A stretch of DNA of 28,681 nucleotides from Prevotella sp. UBA3294 (GCA_002361535.1 DETG01000126.1:4067-32747), one strand, 5' to 3'. Shown: positions 1-10,716, counted from the first letter of the stretch. Notes: generated by a model from the letters alone, not told the origin. Program-made: numbers and translations.

Positions 1-660
1 ACCATCAACGGACAGAAGATGGGTAAGTCATTAGGGAACTTCATCACTTTGGAGCAGTTCTTCACGGGTAACCACGACTTGCTGAGTCAGGCTTACTCGC
101 CCATGACCATCCGCTTCTTCATCCTTTCTGCCCATTATCGCAGTACGGTGGATTTCTCGGATGAGGCACTGAAGGCCAGTGAGAAAGGACTGGAGCGCCT
201 GATGAATGGCATCAACGACTTGGAACGCGTGCCGGTATCTGATAAGTGTGACCCTGCTACGGAGAAGTTCGTGAAGGAACTGCGACAGAAATGCTATGAT
301 GCGATGAACGATGACTTCCTCACACAGATCGTTATCAGTCATCTCTTCGAGGCTTGCCGTGTGGTGAACACCCTGCTCGACCATAAGGCACAGATATGCG
401 CTGAGTGCCTGAAGGAGTTATCCGACACCATGCGCCTCTTCGCCATCGACCTCTTAGGTCTCCGTAACGACAAGGGCAATAACAACGATGCACGTGAGGC
501 AGCCTACGGCAAGGTGGTGGACATGGTCCTCGACCTGCGTGCCAAGGCCAAAGCTGCCAAAGACTGGGCTACCAGTGATCAGATACGCGATGCCCTCGCC
601 GCCGCTGGATTCGAGGTAAAGGACACCAAGGACGGGGTGACGTGGAAACTGAACGTATAA
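1..660 (+). CDS. cysS: Cysteinyl-tRNA synthetase, C-terminal part (cut by window edge)
   Basis: This is the 3' part of a gene that charges tRNA-Cys with cysteine in the cytoplasm. The frame is open from base 1 and ends at TAA 658-660, giving about 219 residues. It opens with [13 protein letters not shown], the class I synthetase KMSKS loop and its flank, with Gly in place of the first Ser. The helical anticodon-binding region follows (the [15 protein letters not shown] stretch), then the small C-terminal domain ending [12 protein letters not shown]. The HIGH motif and zinc-binding residues would lie upstream and are not visible. The gene converges on rnr, and a 7-bp-period array and an 18-bp inverted repeat lie directly after the stop. 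The identification is firm from the loop and the C-terminal pattern. Confidence 0.95.
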   Translation, partial: TINGQKMGKSLGNFITLEQFFTGNHDLLSQAYSPMTIRFFILSAHYRSTVDFSDEALKASEKGLERLMNGINDLERVPVSDKCDPATEKFVKELRQKCYDAMNDDFLTQIVISHLFEACRVVNTLLDHKAQICAECLKELSDTMRLFAIDLLGLRNDKGNNNDAREAAYGKVVDMVLDLRAKAKAAKDWATSDQIRDALAAAGFEVKDTKDGVTWKLNV

Positions 661-661
661 A

Positions 662-2924
<2,263 letters not shown>

Positions 2925-2953
2925 AATCGTAAGTATTTGATAGAAAAGATATG

Positions 2954-2961
2954 CAAATATA
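2954..2961 (-). promoter_or_regulatory. Bacteroidota-type -7 element of the rnr promoter
   Basis: On the minus strand this reads TATATTTG, matching TAnnTTTG, and ends 29 bases before the rnr ATG. No TTTG is visible at the -33 distance. A 12-base block (CGAAAGAAGTGT on the plus strand, 2973-2984) lies 11 bases further upstream and recurs at the same spacing at the aminotransferase promoter. Confidence 0.6.
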
Positions 2962-3000
2962 CATATTTTCCGCGAAAGAAGTGTTTTTTATTACGTTTAT

Positions 3001-3031
3001 TTTGCATTTCATGGGATTTCCACTAATTTTG
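3001..3031 (+). promoter_or_regulatory. Promoter of the epimerase gene, giving an almost leaderless mRNA
   Basis: TTTG at 3001-3004 and TAATTTTG at 3024-3031 are separated by 19 bases, an exact match to the Bacteroidota housekeeping promoter. The ATG at 3040 is only 8 bases beyond the -7 element, so the transcript should have almost no 5' leader. Confidence 0.75.
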
Positions 3032-3039
3032 CATCGCAA

Positions 3040-4062
3040 ATGGAGAAGATATTGATTACTGGAGCCTCGGGATTCATCGGCAGTTTTATCGTTGAGGAAG
3101 CCCTAAGGCGGGGGATGGATGTATGGGCAGCTATCCGGAGGAGCAGCTCCCGTGAGTGGTTGCAAGATGAGCGTATTCATTTCATAGAGCTGAATCTGTC
3201 ATCGGAGGATGAATTGGTGCATCAGCTTGATGGGAAAGTATTCGATTATGTCGTGCATGCCGCGGGTGTGACGAAATGCCTGAAAAAGGAGCAGTTCTAT
3301 CGTGTGAACACCGATGGCACCCGTCATCTGGTCAATGCACTGCTCCGTCTGCACATGCCCTTGAAGAAATTCGTCTATCTCAGTAGTCTGAGCATCTTCG
3401 GTGCCATTCGTGAGAAACAGCCTTATCAGGCCATCCGTGAGGAGGACACGCCACAGCCCAACACCGAATATGGTAAAAGCAAGTTAGCGGCAGAAGAGTT
3501 TTTAAAGGAAAAGGTAAAAGGGGGAAGTAATGAATCCGCTACCGCTTTTCCTTACGTCATCCTCCGTCCTACCGGTGTCTATGGTCCTCGTGAGAAAGAT
3601 TATTTCTTGATGGCAAAGAGCATCAAGCGACATACCGACTTTGCCGTGGGCTACCAGCAGCAGGACATTACTTTTGTGTATGTGCTTGATGTGGTACAGG
3701 CGGTGTTCTTAGCATTGGAGCGTGGACAGGTGGGCAGGAGCTATTTCCTCAGCGATGGGGAGGTGTATCAGTCGGCCACGTTCAGTGATCTGATCATCCG
3801 TGAACTGGGTTATCCTTGGTGTCTTCGCATCAAGGCTCCGCTATGGGTGCTGCGGGTGGTGACAACCGTTGGAGAGTATATCGGACAGCTTACGGGTAGA
3901 ATCTCTGCTTTGAACAAAGACAAATATCATATCCTGAAACAGCGAAACTGGCGTTGTGATATTCAACCCGCCGTTGATGAACTGGGCTATCATCCTCAAT
4001 ACCAGTTGGAGCGTGGGGTGAAAGAGACCATTAAGTGGTATAAGGAGCATGGGTGGATATAA
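3040..4062 (+). CDS. NAD(P)-dependent epimerase/dehydratase (extended SDR)
   Basis: 340 aa. The N-terminus MEKILITGASGFIGSF holds the GxxGxxG nucleotide-binding loop (Gly8, Gly11, Gly14), which fixes the start at 3040. The extended-SDR active site is visible as a Ser in YLSSLSIFG (about residues 113-121) and Tyr144-xxx-Lys148 in EYGKSKLAA. RPTGVYGPRE is the usual substrate-pocket motif. Related proteins act on nucleotide sugars or on sterol- or flavonoid-type substrates, and the sequence does not decide among them. A PAP2-type membrane enzyme follows after 65 bases that contain a heptamer array. The near-leaderless promoter at 3001-3031 drives it. The family is certain and the substrate unknown. 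Confidence 0.88.
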   Translation: MEKILITGASGFIGSFIVEEALRRGMDVWAAIRRSSSREWLQDERIHFIELNLSSEDELVHQLDGKVFDYVVHAAGVTKCLKKEQFYRVNTDGTRHLVNALLRLHMPLKKFVYLSSLSIFGAIREKQPYQAIREEDTPQPNTEYGKSKLAAEEFLKEKVKGGSNESATAFPYVILRPTGVYGPREKDYFLMAKSIKRHTDFAVGYQQQDITFVYVLDVVQAVFLALERGQVGRSYFLSDGEVYQSATFSDLIIRELGYPWCLRIKAPLWVLRVVTTVGEYIGQLTGRISALNKDKYHILKQRNWRCDIQPAVDELGYHPQYQLERGVKETIKWYKEHGWI

Positions 4063-4066
4063 GGAA

Positions 4067-4101
4067 ATTGATCATTGACAACTGATTATTGACAACTGAC
4101 A
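4067..4101. repeat. 7-bp-period repeat array between the epimerase and PAP2 genes
   Basis: Five heptamers in a row: ATTGATC, ATTGACA, ACTGATT, ATTGACA, ACTGACA, followed by a partial ATT. The array begins a few bases after the epimerase stop (4060-4062). An open TTG codon at 4089 inside it extends the downstream frame artificially. Confidence 0.8.
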
Positions 4102-4127
4102 ATTTTAAAGAGCATATTAGGATTGAA

Positions 4128-5084
4128 ATGAGACAATTGTTTAAGATAGAGAAGAAAGCGGAAAAGGGCTTGTTCGCTTATGAATGGGTAGTGGTGGCCT
4201 ATATGGTGCTCACCTTTGCCATGATTTTCTTCTGCTATACCAAAATACCCAATGCCCAGGCTATGATCTGGGGGCGCGTGCGAATCATCCTGATGATGGC
4301 CGCCGTGTATCTTGTCTATCGTATGATGCCTTGCCGGTTTACTCGTCTGGCACGTGCTGTCTTGCAATTGGCCCTGCTCTCCTGGTGGTATCCCGATACG
4401 TATGAGTTAAACCGGATCTTCCCCAATCTCGATCATCTCTTTGCCCAGTGGGAACAGGATCTTTTCGGGTGCCAGCCAGCCTTACTGTTCTCGCAGTTAG
4501 TACCTTATCCATGGTTTGGCGAACTGATGGATCTGGGCTATGCCTCCTATTTCCCTATGATCGTGGCGGTGGTGTTGTTTTACTTCTTCTGTCGCTATGG
4601 GCTCTTCCAGCAAACCGTATTCATCGTGATCGGCTCTTTCTTTATATATTATGTGGTATTTGATTTCCTGCCGGTTACCGGACCGCAATACTATTATGGT
4701 GCTGTAGGGTTTGACGACATCGCACAGGGCGTATTCCCTAATATCCACGACTACTTCAATCATACCATGGAGCGTGTGGTGAGTCCAGGCTATCCTGATG
4801 GTTTCTTCTATCAGCTGGTAGAAGATGCCCACGAATCAGGGGAACGTCCAACAGCAGCCTTCCCCAGCAGTCATGTGGGTATCAGTACGGTACTTCTGTT
4901 CCTTGCTTGGCGAAGTGGCAGTCATCGGCTGTTCTATATCCTCCTCCCTTTCTTTATCCTGATGTTTTTCTCTACCGTCTATATTCAGGCGCACTATGCC
5001 ATTGATGCCATTGCTGGGTTGATTTCGGGTGTCATTCTCTATTTCTCACTCTTGTTCCTCAGTAAGAGGATTTGTTGTTGTTAA
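4128..5084 (+). CDS. PAP2-superfamily integral membrane phosphatase/phosphotransferase
   Basis: About 318 aa and very hydrophobic, with roughly six or more membrane spans. The PAP2 active-site motifs are present in altered form: PSSH (Pro246 to His249) in place of PSGH, and His289-xxx-Asp293 (HYAID) for the last motif. GERPTAAFPSSHVG and the aromatic-rich loop before it resemble the PAP2_3 branch that includes inositol-phosphorylceramide synthase-like enzymes. Ordinary lipid-phosphate or undecaprenyl-diphosphate phosphatases remain possible. I chose the ATG at 4128 (MRQLFKIEKKAEKG), which has AGGA 8 bases upstream, because the upstream TTG at 4089 lies in a repeat array. It follows the epimerase and probably shares its transcript. 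A role in lipid headgroup metabolism at the inner membrane is inferred. Confidence 0.8.
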   Translation: MRQLFKIEKKAEKGLFAYEWVVVAYMVLTFAMIFFCYTKIPNAQAMIWGRVRIILMMAAVYLVYRMMPCRFTRLARAVLQLALLSWWYPDTYELNRIFPNLDHLFAQWEQDLFGCQPALLFSQLVPYPWFGELMDLGYASYFPMIVAVVLFYFFCRYGLFQQTVFIVIGSFFIYYVVFDFLPVTGPQYYYGAVGFDDIAQGVFPNIHDYFNHTMERVVSPGYPDGFFYQLVEDAHESGERPTAAFPSSHVGISTVLLFLAWRSGSHRLFYILLPFFILMFFSTVYIQAHYAIDAIAGLISGVILYFSLLFLSKRICCC

Positions 5085-5114
5085 CAATTTTTTCATGGTA
5101 TGATGTGGGTGAAA

Positions 5115-5146
5115 TTTGGAGGAAGTGTTTTTTTACCGTACCTTTG
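5115..5146 (+). promoter_or_regulatory. Promoter of miaB
   Basis: TTTG at 5115-5118 and TACCTTTG at 5139-5146 with a 20-base spacer. It lies just after the PAP2 stop and 18 bases before ATG 5165. This rules out the longer frame starting near 5072, whose first codons would overlap the promoter. Confidence 0.78.
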
Positions 5147-5164
5147 CATGCAAATAGGATTCAA

Positions 5165-6541
5165 ATGAAGAAGTTATATATAGAGACCTACGGATGCCAG
5201 ATGAACGTGGCCGACTCGGAAGTGGTGGCATCGGTGATGCAGATGGCGGGCTACGAGGTGTGCGATCATCTGGAAGAGGCAGATGCCGTGTTCCTGAACA
5301 CCTGCTCTGTTCGTGATAATGCCGAGCAGAAGATCTTTCACCGTTTGGAAGAACTGAACGCATTACGTAAAAACAACCTCAGGCATTCCTCATCCCCTCG
5401 TTCCCTCGCGCCCTCGCGTCCTCCTCTTATCATTGGAGTCCTGGGCTGTATGGCGGAGCGTGTGAAAGACGATCTGCTTGAGAACCATCATGCTGATCTG
5501 GTGGCAGGTCCTGATGCCTATCTCTCGTTACCCGATCTCATCGCACAGTGCGAAGCGGGACATAAAGCCATCAATATCGAACTCTCTACTACAGAGACCT
5601 ACCGCGACATCATCCCCCAGCGTTTACATACAGCCAAGGTGGGAGGCTTTGTGAGTATCATGAGAGGCTGTAATAACTTCTGCCATTATTGTATTGTGCC
5701 CTATACCCGAGGAAGGGAACGGTCGCGGGATGTAGAGAGTATTCTCACTGAGGTGCGTGATCTTCAGCAACGGGGATTCAAGGAGGTGACGTTGTTAGGA
5801 CAGAACGTGAACAGCTATGGTCTTTCGCCTGCAGGGAAGCCCGTACCAGGAGGTACGAGCTTTGCGCAGTTGCTGCGGTTGGTAGCCCGCGAGGTGCCGC
5901 AGCTGCGTGTGCGCTTTACCACCTCAAACCCCGAAGACATGAGCGAGGATATCCTCTATGCCATTGCCGAAGAGCCTAACCTCTGCCATCACATCCATTT
6001 TCCGGCACAGAGCGGCAGTAACCATACACTGAAACTGATGAACCGCAAATATACACGGGAGGACTATCTGAGGAAGGTGGAGGCTATCCGCAGAATCATT
6101 CCCGATTGTGGATTATCCACAGATATCTTTGTGGGTTATTGTGATGAGACGGAAGAAGATTTCCGGCAAACGCTATCTTTGGTACGGGAGGTACAGTTCG
6201 ACTCTGCCTTTATGTTCAAATATTCCGAACGGCCAGGCACGTATGCAGCCAAGCATCTTGCTGACAATGTGCCCGAGGAGGAGAAAATCCGCAGGCTGAA
6301 CGAATTGATTGCCTTACAGACGGAGATCTCCGCCCGGCGCAATTCACAGGATGTGGGGAAGGTGTTCGATGTGCTTGTGGAAGGGTTCAGTAAACGCAGT
6401 CGTGAGCAACTCATGGGGCGCAATGAACAGAACAAGGCAGTGATCTTTAATAAAGACGGGCATCATATCGGAGAAACTGTGCGGGTGAGGATCATCGATA
6501 GCAGCAGTGCCACCTTGAAGGGAGAGGCTGTGCCCAGCTAA
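5165..6541 (+). CDS. miaB: tRNA-2-methylthio-N6-dimethylallyladenosine synthase MiaB
   Basis: A radical-SAM methylthiotransferase that adds a methylthio group to i6A37 of tRNAs reading UNN codons. 458 aa from ATG 5165. The N-terminal UPF0004 domain has the three cluster-binding cysteines: Cys11 (YGCQMN), Cys47 (NTCSVRDNAEQ) and Cys95 (GCMAERVK). The radical-SAM CxxxCxxC is Cys169, Cys173, Cys176 (RGCNNFCHYC). A TRAM domain ends the protein (VFDVLVEGFSKRS onward). Residues about 70-87, rich in Ser, Pro and Arg, form an insert between Cys47 and Cys95. The DNA for residues 74-87 is an 8-bp-period repeat array, so the insert is probably a repeat that entered in frame. All catalytic residues are intact, so the enzyme is expected to be active. 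Confidence 0.95.
   Translation: MKKLYIETYGCQMNVADSEVVASVMQMAGYEVCDHLEEADAVFLNTCSVRDNAEQKIFHRLEELNALRKNNLRHSSSPRSLAPSRPPLIIGVLGCMAERVKDDLLENHHADLVAGPDAYLSLPDLIAQCEAGHKAINIELSTTETYRDIIPQRLHTAKVGGFVSIMRGCNNFCHYCIVPYTRGRERSRDVESILTEVRDLQQRGFKEVTLLGQNVNSYGLSPAGKPVPGGTSFAQLLRLVAREVPQLRVRFTTSNPEDMSEDILYAIAEEPNLCHHIHFPAQSGSNHTLKLMNRKYTREDYLRKVEAIRRIIPDCGLSTDIFVGYCDETEEDFRQTLSLVREVQFDSAFMFKYSERPGTYAAKHLADNVPEEEKIRRLNELIALQTEISARRNSQDVGKVFDVLVEGFSKRSREQLMGRNEQNKAVIFNKDGHHIGETVRVRIIDSSSATLKGEAVPS
5385..5424. repeat. 8-bp-period repeat array inside miaB
   Basis: Five octamers: ATTCCTCA, TCCCCTCG, TTCCCTCG, CGCCCTCG, CGTCCTCC. The array is read in frame as a Ser/Pro/Arg-rich loop. One unit more or less would shift the miaB frame, because 8 is not a multiple of 3. 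The same octamer family occurs at 12918-12958, 17275-17314 and 25353-25384. Confidence 0.85.
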
Positions 6542-6640
6542 ATGACCATCCAACCTTAGGTAAAAGTGAAACAATGATTCATTAATATAGCTTAAATAGT
6601 GCGGATGATAAGGAGAAAACAGAGAAAAACGCTTTTTTTC

Positions 6641-6671
6641 TTTGAGTTTTCATGAAATTGCACTACCTTTG
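6641..6671 (+). promoter_or_regulatory. Promoter of the ABC exporter operon, nearly leaderless
   Basis: TTTG at 6641-6644 and TACCTTTG at 6664-6671 with a 19-base spacer. ATG 6679 begins 7 bases after the -7 element. The rest of the 137-base gap after miaB (6542-6640) is AT-rich with no other feature I can support. Confidence 0.75.
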
Positions 6672-6678
6672 TGGCTGA

Positions 6679-8514
6679 ATGCGAGAATTCCTGAAAGTCC
6701 TTCGCCGTTTTGTGCCGCCTTATAAGAAATATCTTGTGCTGACGGTGCTGTTCAATATCCTGAGTGCGATATTGAATATTTTCTCGTTCATGGCTATCAT
6801 CCCTATCTTGAATATCCTGTTCCAGACAGATCCCGGCATGCGGGCTGTTGACTGGATTCCGTGGAGTGAGCTGACACTCGGTAACTGCACGGATGTCCTC
6901 AGCAACAACACGAATTATATCGTGCAGGGATGGGTGCTTGAATGGGGAGCAACCACGACTTTATTGATTATCGGACTGTTTTTGGCATTCATGACATTCC
7001 TGAAGACTGGTGCCTATTTCCTGTCATCGGCAACGATGATACCGATCCGTACCGGTGTTGTCCGTGATATCCGTAACCAGCTGTATCAGAAGATCACTTC
7101 ATTGCCCTTGGGCTTCTTCAGCGAGGAGCGTAAAGGAGATATCATTGCAAGGATGAGTGGTGATGTGCAGGAAATCGAGAATTCCATCATGGCCAGTCTT
7201 GACATGTTGTTCAAGAACCCCATCCTGATTATCTCCTATTTCACAGCCTGTCTGGTCGTCTCGTGGGAACTCACTCTGTTCACGATCATTTTCGTGCCCC
7301 TTTTCGGATGGTTCATGGGCTTTGTGGGCAGGAAGCTGAAAGCGAAGAGCATCAAGGCACAGTCACTGTGGAGCGATACGATGAGTCAGGTGGAGGAGAC
7401 CTTGGGCGGTTTGCGTATCATCAAGGCCTTTAATGCCGAGGAGAAAATGAACAGACGCTTCGACCGCGTGAACTCTGCTTACCGCAGCGATATCATGCGT
7501 GTCGCCATCCGGCAGTCGATGGCTCATCCGATGAGTGAGTTCTTAGGCACGGTGATGATTGTCATCGTACTGTGGTTCGGCGGTATCTTAGTGTTGAACA
7601 AAGCCGTACTGAGCGGTCCGGTGTTCATCTATTACTTGGTGATGCTCTATAGTGTGATTAATCCACTGAAAGAATTCTCCAAGGCCAGCTATAACATTCC
7701 CAAAGGCTTGGCATCTATGGAACGTGTAGATAAGATCCTGTTGATGGAGAATTATATCAAGGAACCGGAGCACCCGAAACATATTGAGAGTTTCGAGCAC
7801 CAGATCGAGTTCCGTCATGTCTCGTTCAAATATGCGGAACAATGGGTCCTCCGCGATGTCAACTTGGTGATCGAGAAAGGAAAGACCGTGGCCTTGGTAG
7901 GACAGAGCGGTGGAGGAAAGAGCACGTTGGTGGATCTGATCCCGCGTTACTATGATGTTCAGGAAGGCGAAGTGCTGATTGATGGCATCAATGTGAAAGA
8001 TCTGGGCATTCACGACCTGCGGCAGTTGATAGGTAACGTGAACCAAGAGGCTATCTTGTTCAATGATACATTCTTTAATAACATATCGTTCGGTGTGGAT
8101 AGCGTCACACAGGAAGAGGTGGAGCAGGCTGCACGTATCGCCAATGCACATGAGTTCATCATGGCCTCAGAACAAGGCTATGATACGAAGATCGGTGACC
8201 GCGGCGGTCGTCTTTCCGGAGGACAGCGTCAACGTGTGAGCATTGCCCGTGCCATTCTGAAGAATCCACCAATCCTGATTCTTGATGAGGCTACGTCCGC
8301 CCTCGATACGGAAAGTGAGCGACTGGTGCAGGATGCCTTAGAGAAGCTGATGAAGACCCGTACCACCGTGGCCATCGCCCATCGTCTGAGTACCATCAAG
8401 AACTCGGATGAGATCTGTGTGCTTCATGACGGACAAATCGTGGAGCGAGGCACACACGACGACTTGATGTCGCAGGACGGCTACTACAAGAAGCTCCACG
8501 ATATGCAAAGCTGA
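6679..8514 (+). CDS. ABC-type lipid/multidrug exporter, MsbA-like (fused membrane and ATPase domains)
   Basis: 611 aa, the normal size of a half-transporter that works as a homodimer. Residues 1 to about 340 form the six-helix membrane domain. The ATPase domain follows, with Walker A GQSGGGKST (residues 408-416), signature LSGGQ (512-516), Walker B ILILDEATSALD (Asp536, Glu537) and the switch histidine in AHRLST (His568). The architecture matches MsbA and related flippases that move lipid A or other lipids across the inner membrane. Substrate cannot be read from sequence. The sulfatase-type headgroup transferase starts 5 bases after this stop, so the two are co-transcribed, which favours a lipid or lipid-linked substrate. 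The start is forced because the next Met lies inside the first membrane segment. Confidence 0.9.
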   Translation: MREFLKVLRRFVPPYKKYLVLTVLFNILSAILNIFSFMAIIPILNILFQTDPGMRAVDWIPWSELTLGNCTDVLSNNTNYIVQGWVLEWGATTTLLIIGLFLAFMTFLKTGAYFLSSATMIPIRTGVVRDIRNQLYQKITSLPLGFFSEERKGDIIARMSGDVQEIENSIMASLDMLFKNPILIISYFTACLVVSWELTLFTIIFVPLFGWFMGFVGRKLKAKSIKAQSLWSDTMSQVEETLGGLRIIKAFNAEEKMNRRFDRVNSAYRSDIMRVAIRQSMAHPMSEFLGTVMIVIVLWFGGILVLNKAVLSGPVFIYYLVMLYSVINPLKEFSKASYNIPKGLASMERVDKILLMENYIKEPEHPKHIESFEHQIEFRHVSFKYAEQWVLRDVNLVIEKGKTVALVGQSGGGKSTLVDLIPRYYDVQEGEVLIDGINVKDLGIHDLRQLIGNVNQEAILFNDTFFNNISFGVDSVTQEEVEQAARIANAHEFIMASEQGYDTKIGDRGGRLSGGQRQRVSIARAILKNPPILILDEATSALDTESERLVQDALEKLMKTRTTVAIAHRLSTIKNSDEICVLHDGQIVERGTHDDLMSQDGYYKKLHDMQS

Positions 8515-8519
8515 CGAAT

Positions 8520-10502
8520 ATGAAACGTTTCCGACTCTTATCACCTCTGATGGCCGTGCTATGCAATCTTTTGATGGCCTATGTGGTTTATTTCATAGCA
8601 CGGGTGGTGTTCCTCATAGAAAATTACGGACTGTATGCCGACACGCTCACCACATCTCATCTCTTGGAGCTGTTGCGGGGCGGTGTGGTGTTTGACACCA
8701 CGGCCATCCTCTATACAAATGCGCTCTGGGTGGTGATGATGCTCCTTCCCATAAGCAGGAAGGAAAATCCCGTCTATCAACGTGTGTGTAAATGGGTGTT
8801 CATAGTCATCAACACCGTGGCACTGATCGTGAACCTCTGTGATACCGTGTATTTTCAATACACCCTGCGACGTACTACCACTACGGTGTTCAATGAGTTC
8901 AGTAACGAGAACAACCTGACAGGAATCTTTGGACAGGAGGCATTGAGCCACTGGTATTTCTTTGTGCTCACCGCTGTCATCATCTATGCGCTGGTGAAAC
9001 TATATGTGATGCCACGACTTGATTACCGCACACTGAACTGGAAAACATACGCCGTGGCAACTTTCCTCGAACTGCTTGCTTTTGTGCCTTTCTGCATTGC
9101 AGGCATGCGCGGCGGATGGACACGCGATGTGCGTCCCATCACGATCTCGAACGTGAATAACTATTGTGACCGTCCCACAGAGGCCGGCATCGTGCTGAAT
9201 ACACCGTTCTCATTGATCCGAACCATCGGAAAGAATCTTTTCGAGGTGCCCGACTATTTCAGGAACGAACAGGAGATGGAAGCGGTCTTCACACCGATTC
9301 ATCAGCCTGAAGTTACCGATTCTTTAAGTCAAACGGGTACAGCCGGTAATACCGGTAAAAAGAGGAAGAATGTGGTAGTCATTATTATCGAGAGCTTCGG
9401 CAGAGAATACATTGGTGCCTACAACCATCATTTGGAAGGAGGTAAATATAAAGGTTATACTCCTTTTGCCGATTCCCTGATACAACATTCGCTGACCTAC
9501 CGTTACTCCTATTGTAATGGCAGGAAGAGCATTGATGGCATGCCTTCTATCCTCTCATCAATCCCGATGTTCGTAGAGCCCTTCTTCCTTTCACCTTATT
9601 CTAATAATGCCATCTCAGGAATTGCCGACTGTCTGCGAGGCGAAGGCTATAGCACCGCTTTCTTCCATGGGGCAGAAAGAGGGTCCATGGGATTCATGGC
9701 TTTTGCCAGGGCTACCAAGTTCGAGAACTACTATGGACGGGAGGATTATGTTGCTGACAAGCGCACCCAAGGAGATCAGGACTTCGATGGCTGGTGGGGA
9801 ATCAGTGACGAGCCTTTCCTGCAATACATGAACCTGAAGCTCTCAGAGATGAAACAGCCGTTCATGGCCGCTGTGTTCACCTTGTCGAGCCATCACCCTT
9901 TCCGTGTGCCCGATCCGTATAAGGATGTATATCATGAGGAGGAGCTGCCCATCCATAAGGTCATTCGCTACACCGACAATGCCTTGCGCCGTTTCTTCGA
10001 CAGTGCACGGAAGGAGCCGTGGTTCAAGAATACGATCTTTGCCATCACCTCCGATCATACGAACATGTCGAACCATGATGAATACAAAACCGATTTAGGC
10101 GGTTTCTGCTCCCCTGTCATCTTCTATGACCCGACGGGTGAGATGGGCGTCGGCATGCAGGATGCCATTGCCCAGCAGATTGACATTATGCCCACCATCT
10201 TGGGTTATTTAGGTTACGATAAGCCCTATCTTGGTTTCGGTATAGACTTGCTGAAGACACCGGCAGAGGACACCTGGGCCGTGAACTATCTGAATGGTGT
10301 CTATCAGTATGTGAAATATGGCTATGTGCTCCAGTTTGATGGGATGAAGACCAAGGCCGTCTATCGTCTTGATGACCGCTTGATGAAACAGAATCTTTTG
10401 GGCAGAGTGAAAGAGCAGCAGCAAATGGAAACAGAGCTGAAGGCCATCATCCAGCAGTATATGGAGCGTATGACGCAGAACCGGCTGACCCCTAAGAACT
10501 GA
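8520..10502 (+). CDS. LtaS/phosphoethanolamine-transferase-like membrane sulfatase
   Basis: 660 aa. Four to five membrane helices fill about residues 5-200, followed by a periplasmic sulfatase-fold domain. Metal and active-site signatures are Glu291 (VVIIIESFG), the nucleophile region NGRKSIDGMPSIL with Ser337 where LtaS has Thr, the SSHHPF motif, and Asp512-His513 (TSDHT). Enzymes of this fold move phosphoglycerol or phosphoethanolamine from phospholipids onto glycans, lipid A or lipoteichoic acid. In a Gram-negative Bacteroidota the acceptor is more likely lipid A, LPS core or a periplasmic glycan. It is tightly linked to the MsbA-like exporter (5-base gap), suggesting modification of the exported lipid. 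A general sulfatase is unlikely because there is no Cys/Ser-x-Pro-x-Arg motif. Confidence 0.82.
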   Translation: MKRFRLLSPLMAVLCNLLMAYVVYFIARVVFLIENYGLYADTLTTSHLLELLRGGVVFDTTAILYTNALWVVMMLLPISRKENPVYQRVCKWVFIVINTVALIVNLCDTVYFQYTLRRTTTTVFNEFSNENNLTGIFGQEALSHWYFFVLTAVIIYALVKLYVMPRLDYRTLNWKTYAVATFLELLAFVPFCIAGMRGGWTRDVRPITISNVNNYCDRPTEAGIVLNTPFSLIRTIGKNLFEVPDYFRNEQEMEAVFTPIHQPEVTDSLSQTGTAGNTGKKRKNVVVIIIESFGREYIGAYNHHLEGGKYKGYTPFADSLIQHSLTYRYSYCNGRKSIDGMPSILSSIPMFVEPFFLSPYSNNAISGIADCLRGEGYSTAFFHGAERGSMGFMAFARATKFENYYGREDYVADKRTQGDQDFDGWWGISDEPFLQYMNLKLSEMKQPFMAAVFTLSSHHPFRVPDPYKDVYHEEELPIHKVIRYTDNALRRFFDSARKEPWFKNTIFAITSDHTNMSNHDEYKTDLGGFCSPVIFYDPTGEMGVGMQDAIAQQIDIMPTILGYLGYDKPYLGFGIDLLKTPAEDTWAVNYLNGVYQYVKYGYVLQFDGMKTKAVYRLDDRLMKQNLLGRVKEQQQMETELKAIIQQYMERMTQNRLTPKN

Positions 10503-10556
10503 AACTATCAACTAACTTTCGCTTGTTTCAAACATTCTCTTTTGATGGTATAATCT

Positions 10557-10578
10557 GAGCAGATGGCATGCTCTTTTT
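10557..10578 (+). terminator. Possible weak intrinsic terminator after the sulfatase gene
   Basis: GAGCA (10557-10561) pairs with TGCTC (10569-10573) and is followed by five T residues. The stem is only 5 bp, so the call is tentative. It lies 55 bases after the stop codon, before the 22-bp repeat array. Confidence 0.35.
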
Positions 10579-10611
10579 GTCCAGTCGTGTGGTATCACTA
10601 ATGCTGGTACG

Positions 10612-10716
10612 TTGCACACTTTGTGCAGATGCCTTGCACACTTTGTGCAGATGCCTTGCACACTTTGTGCAAACGTCTTGCACTCTTTGTGCAACACCTC
10701 TGCACTATTTCCGCAG
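10612..10716. repeat. Tandem array of palindromic 22-bp repeats
   Basis: Units start at 10612, 10634, 10656, 10678 and 10701. The first three are 22 bp, the fourth 23 bp, and the fifth is short and degenerate. Units 1 and 2 are identical. The core TGCACA-CTT-TGTGCA is a 6-bp inverted repeat in units 1-3. In unit 4 a changed base is accommodated by a shifted pairing, TTGCAC with GTGCAA. The array fills the 278-base gap between two convergent genes. Frames that run through it encode only repetitive Cys/His/Leu peptides and are not genes. It could be a multi-site protein-binding array, a series of RNA hairpins or a variable-number repeat. Confidence 0.9.

Noticed and set aside
1..60. KMGKS in place of KMSKS as a sign of a defective CysRS
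   Set aside because: The rest of the loop and the C-terminal domain look normal, and I recall Gly at this position in Bacteroidota enzymes, so it is likely a lineage feature.
5072..5164. Longer miaB frame starting near 5072
   Set aside because: The extension overlaps the end of the PAP2 gene and the miaB promoter. MKKLYIETYGCQMN at 5165 is the family start.
6542..6640. Possible small RNA between miaB and the ABC exporter
   Set aside because: AT-rich sequence with no clear hairpin-plus-T-tract and no promoter apart from that of the exporter.
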